The notes under the pieces: generated by a model | Told to the model about the DNA's origin: nothing | Database searches by the model: none | The model's input: only the letters and a program-made list of their open reading frames with translations | From: Myxococcales bacterium | GTDB lineage: Bacteria; Myxococcota; UBA727; JABDBI01 | Direction of reading: 5' to 3' | Length of the DNA: 47,635 nt | Assembly (NCBI GenBank): GCA_947445025.1 | Contig: CANFCB010000005.1 | Location: 1-47,635, forward strand | Shown: positions 25,253-33,052 of the stretch, piece by piece | Layout of the letters: each line of letters opens with the position of its first letter | Position numbering within the stretch: the first letter of the stretch is position 1 | Program-made: the position numbers and the translations under genes

Positions 25253-25278
25253 TTGACATTTTGCAGTGGTTGTATACC
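25253..25278 (+). promoter_or_regulatory. Possible promoter of tRNA-Pro(GGG)
   Basis: A consensus TTGACA is followed after 14 bases by TATACC, 17 bases before the tRNA 5' end. The spacer is shorter than the optimal 17, so this is tentative. Confidence 0.35.
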
Positions 25279-25295
25279 AAGCATGCATAAAAAGT

Positions 25296-25372
25296 CGGAG
25301 CGTGGCGCAGTTTGGTAGCGCACTTGGCTGGGGGTCAAGGGGTCGCAGGTTCAAATCCTGTCGCTCCGACCA
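25296..25372 (+). tRNA. tRNA-Pro (anticodon GGG)
   Basis: A 77-base cloverleaf. The acceptor stem is CGGAGCG/CGCTCCG, discriminator A and the CCA end is encoded. The anticodon arm is CTTGG-CTGGGGG-TCAAG with anticodon GGG at 25330-25332, and the T arm contains GGTTCAAATCC. It reads CCC/CCU codons. surE starts 28 bases downstream, perhaps on the same transcript. Confidence 0.95.
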
Positions 25373-25400
25373 AATTTTTTTTAAAGTTGGCTTTAAAATC

Positions 25401-26216
25401 ATGAATGAGCCGTTAATACTTGTGAGCAATGACGATGGAATCAATGCCAGTGGCATCAAAGCGCTGGCTGCTGCTCTTTCACCTTTGGGGCGTGTGGTCG
25501 TCGTCGCACCTTTGACAGATCAAAGCGCGGTCAGCCACGCTATGAGTTTGCGCAGACCCTTGCGACTGGTGCGTGCCGCTGATTTGGTCACAGCTACAGC
25601 AGAAATTCCGGTTTACGGCGTCGACGGCACACCTACTGACGCTGTTTACATGGCTGCGCATCATATTTTAAAAAAGCAGAAAATAAGTCTAGTGGTGTCG
25701 GGCATTAATCATGGCGCGAATCTGGGAAACGATGTTATGTATTCGGGAACAGTTTCAGCGGCGATGGAAGGTGTTTTTTTAGGAATTCAGTCCGTCGCGA
25801 TTTCCCTGGTGAGCAATCACGATCATAATTTTACGGCAGCAAGCGCTTTTGCTGCTGAACTGTGTCGTTCACTTTTAAAAAATCCTTTACCAAAAGGGAC
25901 GATGTTAAATGTGAACGTGCCTAAAAGAGTGACCGATGCGCGCTTTGCTGTGACACTCTTAGGGGAGCACGAATACGAGCAGGTTGCCGAGCAACGCGTG
26001 GATCCAAGAGGACAAGCTTATTATTGGATTGGCGGAAAGTGGAGCGGTTATCAGGATTTGCCTGGAACCGATTGCAAGGCGGTGGCCCAAGGAAATATTT
26101 CGGTAACGCCTATCGAGATTAAACTCACTTGCCAGAAACTGCTGCCTTGGGTTTGTGATTTAAAGCTCGAGGGGTATTCTCCTCTCGCTCAGTATTTGGA
26201 GTCTGTTGATAAGTAG
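25401..26216 (+). CDS. surE: 5'/3'-nucleotidase SurE
   Basis: A metal-dependent nucleoside monophosphatase/exopolyphosphatase associated with stationary-phase survival. The N-terminal metal-binding signature is ILVSNDDGINASGIKAL. Then come APLTDQSAVSHAMSL, GTPTDAVYMAAH, and VSGINHGANLGNDVMYSGTVSAAMEG, all diagnostic. The start at ATG 25401, giving 271 residues, follows the tRNA; the longer open frame runs through the tRNA and is rejected. No clear ribosome-binding site is seen. The surE/NlpD-like neighbourhood recalls the proteobacterial surE-pcm-nlpD-rpoS region, without pcm and rpoS. Confidence 0.95.
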   Translation: MNEPLILVSNDDGINASGIKALAAALSPLGRVVVVAPLTDQSAVSHAMSLRRPLRLVRAADLVTATAEIPVYGVDGTPTDAVYMAAHHILKKQKISLVVSGINHGANLGNDVMYSGTVSAAMEGVFLGIQSVAISLVSNHDHNFTAASAFAAELCRSLLKNPLPKGTMLNVNVPKRVTDARFAVTLLGEHEYEQVAEQRVDPRGQAYYWIGGKWSGYQDLPGTDCKAVAQGNISVTPIEIKLTCQKLLPWVCDLKLEGYSPLAQYLESVDK

Positions 26217-26224
26217 GTGAGGCC

Positions 26225-27172
26225 ATGTCTATTCAATCCAGTCGCGTACCCGCAAGCGCCCATACTGTTAAAAGTCTGTTTGTCACGGGCTTTTGCATGG
26301 GGTTTGCCGACGCCATTCCTGGTATTAGCGGTGCCAGTATTGCCTTTGTGGCCGGCATTTATGCTGAGTTGATAGACTTGCTCAAAAAATTAAACCCAAT
26401 TCAAATCGGCTTAATGCTTAAAGAATTTTTCATGTTTTCCAAAGTGGATCGACGTGAAACAATATCGTATCTAGCAAAAGCTCAGGGTTTGTTCTTTTTA
26501 CTGCCGTTGATTTTTGGAATATGCGTAGCGCTAGTCGTGGCCTCTTTTATCATTCCTGTGCTACTGGCCAGTTATCCACAGCAGGCCAATTCCTTGTTTT
26601 TTGGAATTATGTTGGCTTCGGTCACGGTGCCGCTTTCTGCTATTGCTAAAAAATCTTGCCTGCTTTGGTTGATTGTTATTTTTTTTGCTTGGTTGGCCTA
26701 TGGCCTGGTGGTGTTGCCGCCTTTGAACATGAGCGGAAGTTTATATTTTACCTTTTTTAGCGGGGCCATTGCTATTTGTGCCGTCATTTTGCCGGGAATT
26801 TCGGGCGGCGTTTTGTTGCAAGCGCTGGGACTTTACGAATTTATAGCTAGTAGTTTTTATCAAGCTTTTCATTTGCAAGCGGATGCGGTCTTTGTGATTC
26901 TGGTTTTTGCTGCCGGAATGATTTTGGGAATCACGTCATTCGTTCGTATTTTGTCCTCGGCATTTCACTTTTATCCTATTCAGACCTACGCCGCATTAAC
27001 TGGAATGATGCTTGGTGCCTTAAGGGCTGTTTGGCCTTTTCAAGATATGCAAACCCGTTCTCTTTATTTTCCTTCATCGTTTCATGTGCCTGAGATAGTT
27101 TGTTTGGTTTTATTCTTGACGGGTGTCTTGATAACGCGTGTATTGTTTGGCTTTAATCGACGCTCTTTTTAA
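26225..27172 (+). CDS. DUF368 membrane protein (PopT-type undecaprenyl-phosphate translocase)
   Basis: A 315-residue protein with about 8-9 membrane helices. The diagnostic DUF368 motif is GFCMGFADAIPGISGASIAF near the N-terminus, echoed by a second repeat-like AVILPGISGGVLLQALG at about residue 195. DUF368 proteins (PopT) have been shown in other bacteria to recycle undecaprenyl phosphate across the membrane for wall and polysaccharide synthesis; that function is transferred by family. It lies eight bases after surE and 14 before the NlpD-like gene, so one operon. Confidence 0.88.
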   Translation: MSIQSSRVPASAHTVKSLFVTGFCMGFADAIPGISGASIAFVAGIYAELIDLLKKLNPIQIGLMLKEFFMFSKVDRRETISYLAKAQGLFFLLPLIFGICVALVVASFIIPVLLASYPQQANSLFFGIMLASVTVPLSAIAKKSCLLWLIVIFFAWLAYGLVVLPPLNMSGSLYFTFFSGAIAICAVILPGISGGVLLQALGLYEFIASSFYQAFHLQADAVFVILVFAAGMILGITSFVRILSSAFHFYPIQTYAALTGMMLGALRAVWPFQDMQTRSLYFPSSFHVPEIVCLVLFLTGVLITRVLFGFNRRSF

Positions 27173-27186
27173 GAAAGTTTTATCGT

Positions 27187-27897
27187 ATGTTGTACACTTC
27201 ATTTTGCCGCACTTTTATCCTGACGCTTGCCTTGCTGGCCGGCCTTTTCGCGTGCTCGCTTAAAAATCAACGAGATCAGGAACTGCCGGGTTCTTTGTAT
27301 CAAGTAAAAAGAGGTGATACCATCGGGGCAATATCACGTCGCTATAAAATATCAGCGGCAGAAATCATGGAAGTCAACGGTGTTTTAGAAGCAACCGGGC
27401 TGAAGGTTGGTCAATATCTTTTTATTCCTGAGACCGAAGTATTTCCGTCTTCTAAAGCCGCTGTCGCTAAAATAAAAATACCGATTGAAGACGATGGCAA
27501 GACCGTAAATTTGATATTGCCGGTTAGCAAAGGTGTTTTGTTTAGAGTGTTTGATAAAACCCCAGAACGTTTATTTGAAGGAATTGCTTTGGGCGCCCCG
27601 CAAAATACTCTTGTGCATGCAGCGGCAAAAGGCGAAGTGATTTACGTAGCTGAAAATGTAAACCGTTTTGGCCGCATGATTATTATTAAACACGATGAAA
27701 CATTTGTAAGCCTATATGCGCATTTAGAGCGTATCGATATCGCTAAAGGGAAATTGGTTGTGCAAGGCGAGGTTATCGGCGCAGTTGGAACTTCTGGTGG
27801 CGTTGAGTCTCCCAGGCTCTATTTTCAAGTACGCAAAAATCGGATTCCGGTGGATCCAGAGCGATATTTGAGCAAAAGCCAATACGTTGCGCATTGA
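27187..27897 (+). CDS. NlpD/EnvC-like lipoprotein: LysM plus degenerate LytM (M23)
   Basis: An exported lipoprotein with lipobox LFAC (C23). A LysM peptidoglycan-binding domain (YQVKRGDTIGAISRRYKIS ... VGQYLFIPE) is at residues ~38-81. A C-terminal LytM/M23-like domain follows from ~105, with SLYAHLERIDIAKGKLV. The usual catalytic HxH is replaced (SPRLYFQVR) and the upstream H..D pair is absent, so it is probably not a peptidase. Degenerate LytM proteins such as NlpD and EnvC activate amidases in cell separation; that role is inferred. 236 residues. Confidence 0.85.
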   Translation: MLYTSFCRTFILTLALLAGLFACSLKNQRDQELPGSLYQVKRGDTIGAISRRYKISAAEIMEVNGVLEATGLKVGQYLFIPETEVFPSSKAAVAKIKIPIEDDGKTVNLILPVSKGVLFRVFDKTPERLFEGIALGAPQNTLVHAAAKGEVIYVAENVNRFGRMIIIKHDETFVSLYAHLERIDIAKGKLVVQGEVIGAVGTSGGVESPRLYFQVRKNRIPVDPERYLSKSQYVAH

Positions 27898-27943
27898 CTT
27901 TTGTTTATGAATCGTGGAGATGGCTAGACTGTGCTTTAATAAA

Positions 27944-28019
27944 GCTCCCATAGCTCAGTGGATAGAGCACTGGTTTCCTAAACCAGGGGTCACAAGTTCA
28001 AGTCTTGTTGGGAGCACCA
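27944..28019 (+). tRNA. tRNA-Arg (anticodon CCT)
   Basis: A 76-base cloverleaf. The acceptor stem is GCTCCCA/TGGGAGC, discriminator A and the CCA end is encoded. The anticodon arm is CTGGT-TTCCTAA-ACCAG with CCT at 27977-27979, decoding the rare AGG codon. The T arm is AAGTTCAAGTCTT. It lies 46 bases after the NlpD-like gene and at the edge of a stretch of unrecognised genes. Confidence 0.95.
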
Positions 28020-28049
28020 AATAAATCTTGTAATGCTGTTGAAAATATT

Positions 28050-28676
28050 ATGAAAAATCAAATTTTAATTTTGCTAGCTCTGTGGGTATTGGTTTCGGGC
28101 TGTAACTGCTACCGTTCAACTCTTAACCAGGAGTCAGTCAGCGATGTGCACTATTCTGCTCACACCGAAAAAGCGGGCGCACATGATTCTCGTGAAGAAA
28201 GCAATTACGAAATCGTTCACATCCCTGGAATTGTCATGCCAGCGAAGGCTGAAATTGCGCAGTTCAATAACACAGTGATGGCGTATACTACTGAGCTTGA
28301 GCCAGAGAATGAGGATCTAGGATATATTTCACGACGCGAGTTCTACGGCCGGATTAATAGAGGTTCTTTAGAGGATATTGCTTTGCTTGTGCTGAAAAAA
28401 ATAAAATGCCAAGATGATTGGTTTGCATATGCTAAAACTCCAGAAGGCACGCAGACATTTGCCAATTCGCACCAGGTAGCTATCTGCAGTAAGCCAGAGA
28501 TCGACGATTTTGTGGAAGGGGATAAGGTAGACTGTCTAGCCACGCTGTCTGATGAGGCGACGCGTAGTGTGTTTAAAATAGTAGATGGAAACCTTATTTC
28601 ACAGGCAGTATATAATAGTAAAAATGAGCTTATCTATGTGCGATGCGATCCTGCGGATCGGAGAAAAAAGGAGTAG
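28050..28676 (+). CDS. Hypothetical lipoprotein
   Basis: An unrecognised 208-residue protein. Signal peptide with a good lipobox LVSGC (C18), followed by NCYRS. The mature part is acidic and mostly soluble, with a few cysteines (IKCQDD, VAICSK, VDCLAT, VRCDPAD) and no familiar motif. The start is placed at ATG 28050, which begins the signal peptide; an upstream in-frame start overlaps the tRNA. It is convergent with the repeat protein, only ten bases apart. Possibly an accessory gene next to tRNA-Arg. Confidence 0.65.
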   Translation: MKNQILILLALWVLVSGCNCYRSTLNQESVSDVHYSAHTEKAGAHDSREESNYEIVHIPGIVMPAKAEIAQFNNTVMAYTTELEPENEDLGYISRREFYGRINRGSLEDIALLVLKKIKCQDDWFAYAKTPEGTQTFANSHQVAICSKPEIDDFVEGDKVDCLATLSDEATRSVFKIVDGNLISQAVYNSKNELIYVRCDPADRRKKE

Positions 28677-28686
28677 GCACCTTTGG

Positions 28687-29700
28687 CTACATCATGTAAA
28701 ATTGGCCGTTGTCTATAAGAAATACTATGTCTTTGATGATAGTTTGTTGTATTTTTGGGATTTGACTAGCAAAATCCTTACTCGCAGTAGCGCGTGAGTA
28801 TTTTGTCCTTGAGATGGAATTTATAATGCCTCGGACAATATCGTCGCGCCTTTGTATGCGTTTATTCAGTAAGCTATCTTGAACCATTTCGACTGCCCTG
28901 TCCATTGTGATGCTGGCGAATATCTCCGGTGCCGCTGCTGCCTCTGTCTCTGGCATTGTCTCGCTGCTGGTATCTATTACTGAATTGTCAGTGAGCTGTT
29001 CGACTGCTTGCTCGACCACCATTTCGACTGCTTGCTCGACCACCATTTCGACTGCTCTGTTCATTGTGAGCCTAGCCAAGATTTCCGGTGCCGCTACTGC
29101 CTCTGTCTCTGGCATTGTCTCGCTGCTGGTATCTAGTACTGAATTGTCAGTGAGCTGTTCGACTGCTTGCTCGACCACCATTTCGACTGCTTGCTCGACC
29201 ACCATTTCGACTGCTTGCTCGACCACTATTTCGACTGCTCTGTTCATTGTGAGCCTAGCCAAGATTTCCGGTGCCGCTACTGCCTCTGTCTCTGGCATTG
29301 TCTCGCTGCTGGTATCTATTACTGAATTGTCAGTGAGCTGTTCGACTGCTTGCTCGACCACTATTGCGGCCGGCCTAAGACCATTAAAAATAGTTCTGTG
29401 TATGACTGCCCGGTACTTGAAGGCTAATCCTAGGCTGCCAATAATTAACGCACCAACACATACGGTAGCAATTGCTTCAGAAGTAAGCCATGCATTACTA
29501 TTTTGAATATTTGGAGCAATTAGCGCAAGCGGGTAGTTAGGTTTATCAACCGCTTCGGTATCTTCGTCGTCAATAAAAAAGGGAACGCTGACAGGATTGT
29601 CGACGTCAGTTTTAAAAAAAATAGGCTGCGCCCAAGTTGCGCTTGAGAAAAACAGTGAAATAATTATAAATCGTGACGAGAGAAATTGAATTAATTTCAT
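28687..29700 (-). CDS. Exported membrane protein with nested tandem repeats
   Basis: A 337-residue protein of unknown function. Signal peptide (cleavage near ATWA, residue 24), an acidic mature start, and one membrane helix at ~75-95. Residues 114-272 are three blocks of 45, 61 and 53 residues. Each block is one to three copies of the octad VVEQAVEM/Q (n = 1, 3, 2) followed by the same 37-residue core (LTDNSVIDTSSETMPETEA ... MNRAVEM). The C-terminal ~60 residues are basic and non-repetitive (RIQRRDDIVRGI). The repeats are probably helical. Expansion in 24-bp steps keeps the frame. A CAAGG sequence about nine bases upstream of the ATG may be its ribosome-binding site. Confidence 0.75.
   Translation of the reverse strand: MKLIQFLSSRFIIISLFFSSATWAQPIFFKTDVDNPVSVPFFIDDEDTEAVDKPNYPLALIAPNIQNSNAWLTSEAIATVCVGALIIGSLGLAFKYRAVIHRTIFNGLRPAAIVVEQAVEQLTDNSVIDTSSETMPETEAVAAPEILARLTMNRAVEIVVEQAVEMVVEQAVEMVVEQAVEQLTDNSVLDTSSETMPETEAVAAPEILARLTMNRAVEMVVEQAVEMVVEQAVEQLTDNSVIDTSSETMPETEAAAAPEIFASITMDRAVEMVQDSLLNKRIQRRDDIVRGIINSISRTKYSRATASKDFASQIPKIQQTIIKDIVFLIDNGQFYMM
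28882..29361 (-). repeat. Nested in-frame DNA repeats (24-bp unit within 111-bp core blocks)
   Basis: DNA of the three protein blocks is nearly identical, with only scattered single-base changes. The 24-bp unit encoding VVEQAVEM is present 1, 3 and 2 times ahead of successive 111-bp cores. This indicates recent unequal crossover or slippage. Confidence 0.85.
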
Positions 29701-29925
29701 GAAAATAACCTTGCACTTTTTAAAAGTATTTTTATGAATTACGAATATAGAACGATTGCATACAATAAAATTGTTTTCTTATAACACTTGTTGGCTTTTT
29801 GGCTAGTGTATTTTAGGAGTTTTTATTACGACTTTAGCTGCGATCACACACCTGTGCAGGGTGCACGTGCAGCATAGCTGATAGTGGTGTTTCATGCCGC
29901 AGCAATATTTTGAATATTTAAAAAG

Positions 29926-30002
29926 TGGTCGGGGTGACAGGATTTGAACTTGCGACATCCTGCTCCCAAAGCAGGCGCTCTGCCAGGCTGAGCTACACCC
30001 CG
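29926..30002 (-). tRNA. tRNA-Pro (anticodon TGG)
   Basis: A 77-base cloverleaf on the minus strand. The acceptor stem is CGGGGTG/CACCCCG, discriminator A and the CCA end is encoded. The anticodon arm is CCTGC-TTTGGGA-GCAGG with TGG at 29966-29968, reading CCA/CCG codons. The D arm is GTAGCTCAGCCTGGCAGAGC and the T arm contains AAGTTCAAATCC. The 225-base gap between this tRNA and the repeat-protein gene (29701-29925) shows no gene. Confidence 0.95.
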
Positions 30003-30013
30003 AACAAGGCAAC

Positions 30014-30042
30014 CTTATGGCGCATCTACTTGGCAAGCGCAA
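30014..30042 (-). promoter_or_regulatory. Possible promoter of tRNA-Pro(TGG)
   Basis: On the minus strand TTGCGC and CATAAG are separated by 17 bases, and the -10 box ends 11 bases before the tRNA 5' end. The hexamers are only moderate matches. Confidence 0.35.
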
Positions 30043-30136
30043 GGTATGAAAATGAAATTTTTAAATTCGTATTGTATTTTCTTTTCGCTTGCTTATTTTT
30101 GCGCAAGGTCATTTTTAAAAAAAACCAAAGTGAAGC

Positions 30137-31885
30137 ATGAAAAAATGGTTTTCTATTTGGTCCTTTTCATTCTTTTTACTGGAGTTCACTATTTCCATGG
30201 GATGCATCACACCGCCTCTGCGATCGTTGCTTTTTTTTAACGGAAAAATCACTACGCTTGATGCAAAAAATCCAGAAGTTTCAGCCATGGCCATCGACCG
30301 CGGTCGCATTCTCGCAACAGGAACAGATCAAGAAATTCAAAATCAATTTCCTCATTTTACCATCATCGATCTGCAACAAAAACGGGTCATACCAGGATTC
30401 ATCGAGGCGCACGCGCATTTCCTCGGCATTGGCTACGCTAAACTCAATCTCAATTTAGGCAACACCAAGAGTGAAGCGGAAATTATCCAACAGGTATCTG
30501 CACAAAGCAAGCTTTTGGCCAAAGGCGAATGGCTCAAAGGTCGAGGTTGGGATCAAAATGATTGGCCTCGGCAAGATTTTCCAACCCATCAAGGACTCAG
30601 TGCCGCTGTGCCTCACCACCCCGTAATTTTGACACGCATCGACGGTCATGCCATTTGGTGCAATCAGGCCGCCATGGATATTGCCCAAATTCATTTACAA
30701 AAAAACGATCCGGATGGGGGGAAAATTGAACGCGACCACGAAGGAAATCCCACGGGAATTTTTATCGACAACGCCATCGATCTGATTTCGCGACATGTGC
30801 CTAAAGCAAGTGTGGCACAAGATACACGGGCTGCGCAAATTGCGGCACAGGAAGCATTGCAATTAGGCATTACCAGCTTGCATGATGCGGGCAGCGGACA
30901 GCAAGTCATCGAAGTTATAGAAACTCTTCGACAAAAAAATACGCCCATGCCCAGGCTCTATATTATGCTTAATGGCGAAGACAAAAACCTGCTCGCTGCT
31001 TACTATGCTACAGGTCCACAAATTGACGATCGCGTAAGCATTCGTAGCGTTAAATTTTATGCCGATGGCGCTTTAGGTTCAAGGGGTGCGGCCTTGCTCG
31101 CGCCTTACAGCGACGACCCCGCCAATCAAGGTCTTTTGCTGCTCACGGAAGAGCAATTAAGCAGGTCGACGACGCGTGCTCTGCAGCATGGATTTCAAGT
31201 AGCGACCCACGCCATTGGGGACAAGGCCAATCGTCTGGTGCTCGATGCTTACGAAGATGCTCTGCAAAAAATCCAACCGCAAACCAGTCCGCGCTTACGC
31301 ATTGAACATGCGCAAATTGTTCACCCCATCGATGTCAAGCGTTTTAAAGAGTTAGGAATTATTGCCAGCGTACAACCCACCCATTGCACTTCAGATATGG
31401 CTTGGGTGCCTGCTCGGTTGGGAAAAACCCGCTCGCAAAATCAAGCCTATGTTTGGCGTACTTTTTTGAACAATCAAGTTCTCCTCGCGGCCGGCTCTGA
31501 CGCCCCCATTGAGTCACTGAACCCTTTTTACGGGCTCTATGCTGCCATCACCCGCACCGACCACGAAGGGCTGCCCCAAAGTGGTTTTTATGCGGAACAA
31601 ACGCTGACTTTGAACGAGGCCCTGACCGCTTTTACTGTCGGTGGCGCTTACGCGGAATTCCAGGAACACCAAAAAGGTCACTTGAGCCCAGGTGCACTCG
31701 CTGACTTTATTGTTCTTTCAAAAGATATCTTTGTTATCGAAGCAAAAGAAATATTGAGCACAAATGTCGAAATGACCGTCATCGACGGAGAAATCGTCTG
31801 GGACTCCTCTCTTGCGCAGCGCAGGCCTTTTCGCTTCGCGAAAAGATCGAGTGCTAAAGTCATACGGATTATTAACGCACCCTAA
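30137..31885 (+). CDS. Exported amidohydrolase family 3 protein (YtcJ-like)
   Basis: A metal-dependent amidohydrolase of the YtcJ/COG1574 type. An N-terminal hydrophobic segment (~1-22) ends in SMGC, a weak lipobox, so it is probably exported or lipid-anchored. The HxH metal pair is H92/H94 (PGFIEAHAHFLG). Other family elements are KGRGWDQNDWP, VKFYADGALGSRGAAL, THAIGDKANRLVLDAYEDA, IEHAQIVHP and the catalytic Asp in AAGSDAPIESLNP. The length of 582 residues is typical. The substrate is unknown. It overlaps the convergent coxD stop by four bases. Confidence 0.88.
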   Translation: MKKWFSIWSFSFFLLEFTISMGCITPPLRSLLFFNGKITTLDAKNPEVSAMAIDRGRILATGTDQEIQNQFPHFTIIDLQQKRVIPGFIEAHAHFLGIGYAKLNLNLGNTKSEAEIIQQVSAQSKLLAKGEWLKGRGWDQNDWPRQDFPTHQGLSAAVPHHPVILTRIDGHAIWCNQAAMDIAQIHLQKNDPDGGKIERDHEGNPTGIFIDNAIDLISRHVPKASVAQDTRAAQIAAQEALQLGITSLHDAGSGQQVIEVIETLRQKNTPMPRLYIMLNGEDKNLLAAYYATGPQIDDRVSIRSVKFYADGALGSRGAALLAPYSDDPANQGLLLLTEEQLSRSTTRALQHGFQVATHAIGDKANRLVLDAYEDALQKIQPQTSPRLRIEHAQIVHPIDVKRFKELGIIASVQPTHCTSDMAWVPARLGKTRSQNQAYVWRTFLNNQVLLAAGSDAPIESLNPFYGLYAAITRTDHEGLPQSGFYAEQTLTLNEALTAFTVGGAYAEFQEHQKGHLSPGALADFIVLSKDIFVIEAKEILSTNVEMTVIDGEIVWDSSLAQRRPFRFAKRSSAKVIRIINAP

Positions 31886-32367
31886 TCATGCCCATGGGGT
31901 AGTATAAAAATCAGCTTATCTTTTTCTGCCGGTTTTAAACCAGGGCGCAAAGGTAAAGCACCAGGATTTTGCAACTCATACTCGTACACTAGCTGATCGC
32001 GGGGCAAAAAATTCTCGCGCACAGGCTCGATCAAGGCGCGCGAGCTATCGTCCAGCAAGGGGAAAAGCAAAAACAAAGATAGAAACAATAAAGAAGAAGC
32101 CAGAATCAACGTGTAAAATTTGCTATCAAACCACAAATGCATAAAAACAGCACAAACCAAGCTTGCCTTCATGGCCGCCACAAACAAAGCCACCACCGTC
32201 GACAAAGAACCAAAATCGTAACTGGCCACTGCAACAGTGATCACGGTCAAAAGCAACAAAAGACCAAAGATACCCCAGTAAACCGACACCGGTAAAATGT
32301 GATGGGGCTTTGGTCCCTGAATCAGGTGTTTGTTACTTGCTACATGATGCAAAGAAACTTCAGACAT
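31882..32367 (-). CDS. coxD: Cytochrome c oxidase subunit IV (CoxD-type)
   Basis: Small membrane subunit of the terminal oxidase. About three helices (VYWGIFGLLLLLTVITVAVA, VALFVAAMKASLVCAVFMHL and TLILASSLLFLSLFLLFPLL) match the prokaryotic subunit IV family. A C-terminal soluble tail of ~50 residues follows. The start at ATG 32367 has GAGG six bases upstream; an ATG at 32379, directly after the coxC stop, is the alternative. It is the last gene of the respiratory operon. Confidence 0.88.
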   Translation of the reverse strand: MSEVSLHHVASNKHLIQGPKPHHILPVSVYWGIFGLLLLLTVITVAVASYDFGSLSTVVALFVAAMKASLVCAVFMHLWFDSKFYTLILASSLLFLSLFLLFPLLDDSSRALIEPVRENFLPRDQLVYEYELQNPGALPLRPGLKPAEKDKLIFILPHGHD

Positions 32368-32379
32368 GTCGTGCCTCAT

Positions 32380-33036
32380 TTAACGAATCAAATATAAAAG
32401 CGGGAAGAGAAATATCCAAATTACGTCGACTAAATGCCAGTAAAGACCGCCCAGCTCTAGCGGCAAATAATACTGCTCATTGAATTCGCCTTTAAGCGAT
32501 CTCACCAAAAGCCAAAGCAGAACAATTATACCAATAACCACGTGGATACCGTGAAGTCCTGTCATCAGAAAATAAATTCCAAAAAATATATGGGCTTGAT
32601 CGGGAGCAGGAATCTCTCCATTGGTGAAGAAATATCCCGGTAATAATCCGGCATGGAATTTATGGGTGTACTCAAAGTACTTCACTACCAAAAAAGTTAC
32701 GGCACAAACCAAGGTAATCACAAGGTTTAGAGCAACCATGCTCGTCTTGTTTTTTTGCGCAGCATGAATCGCCAGCACCACCGTCAAACTGGAAAAGAGC
32801 AGCACCACGGTATTAATGGCGCCCAACTTCACATCTAAGTAGCGATGCCCAGCTTTAAAAAGCTCGGGGTGCAGATTATGAAAAATGGCATAAGCAACAA
32901 ATAGGCCACCAAACAGCAATATTTCCGTCGCTAAAAATAGCCACATGCCAAGCTTGCCGGCGTCAACTTGTTGTTCGGGACTGTCAAAATGATCAGCCAA
33001 AGGAAAATTTGGCTTCGTTATTTGATTTGCAACCAT
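32380..33036 (-). CDS. coxC: Cytochrome c oxidase subunit III
   Basis: Membrane subunit III of the heme-copper oxidase, stabilising subunit I and its proton uptake. Recognisable segments are KLGMWLFLATEILLFGGLFVAY near residue 30, the VVKYFEYTHKF loop, IFFGIYFLMTGLHGIHVVIG and GLYWHLVDVIWIFLFPLLYL. At 218 residues and seven helices it fits. The start at ATG 33036 has an AGAGG ribosome-binding site; the longer open frame lies inside coxA and is rejected. Confidence 0.94.
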   Translation of the reverse strand: MVANQITKPNFPLADHFDSPEQQVDAGKLGMWLFLATEILLFGGLFVAYAIFHNLHPELFKAGHRYLDVKLGAINTVVLLFSSLTVVLAIHAAQKNKTSMVALNLVITLVCAVTFLVVKYFEYTHKFHAGLLPGYFFTNGEIPAPDQAHIFFGIYFLMTGLHGIHVVIGIIVLLWLLVRSLKGEFNEQYYLPLELGGLYWHLVDVIWIFLFPLLYLIR

Positions 33037-33052
33037 AAAAACCTCTTCTTCA

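Noticed and set aside
25266-25400. N-terminal extension of SurE
   Set aside because: The extension is translated through tRNA-Pro(GGG). The family N-terminus begins at the ATG at 25401.
28646-28660. CGATCC-TGC-GGATCG hairpin as terminator between convergent genes
   Set aside because: A perfect short stem, but without a T tract on either strand and still inside the lipoprotein coding sequence.
28907-29506. 199-residue plus-strand open frame made of Ser/Thr/Cys repeats
   Set aside because: It is the antisense of the repetitive minus-strand gene. The repeated codons simply leave no stops, and the opposite frame has a signal peptide, a membrane helix and a normal composition.
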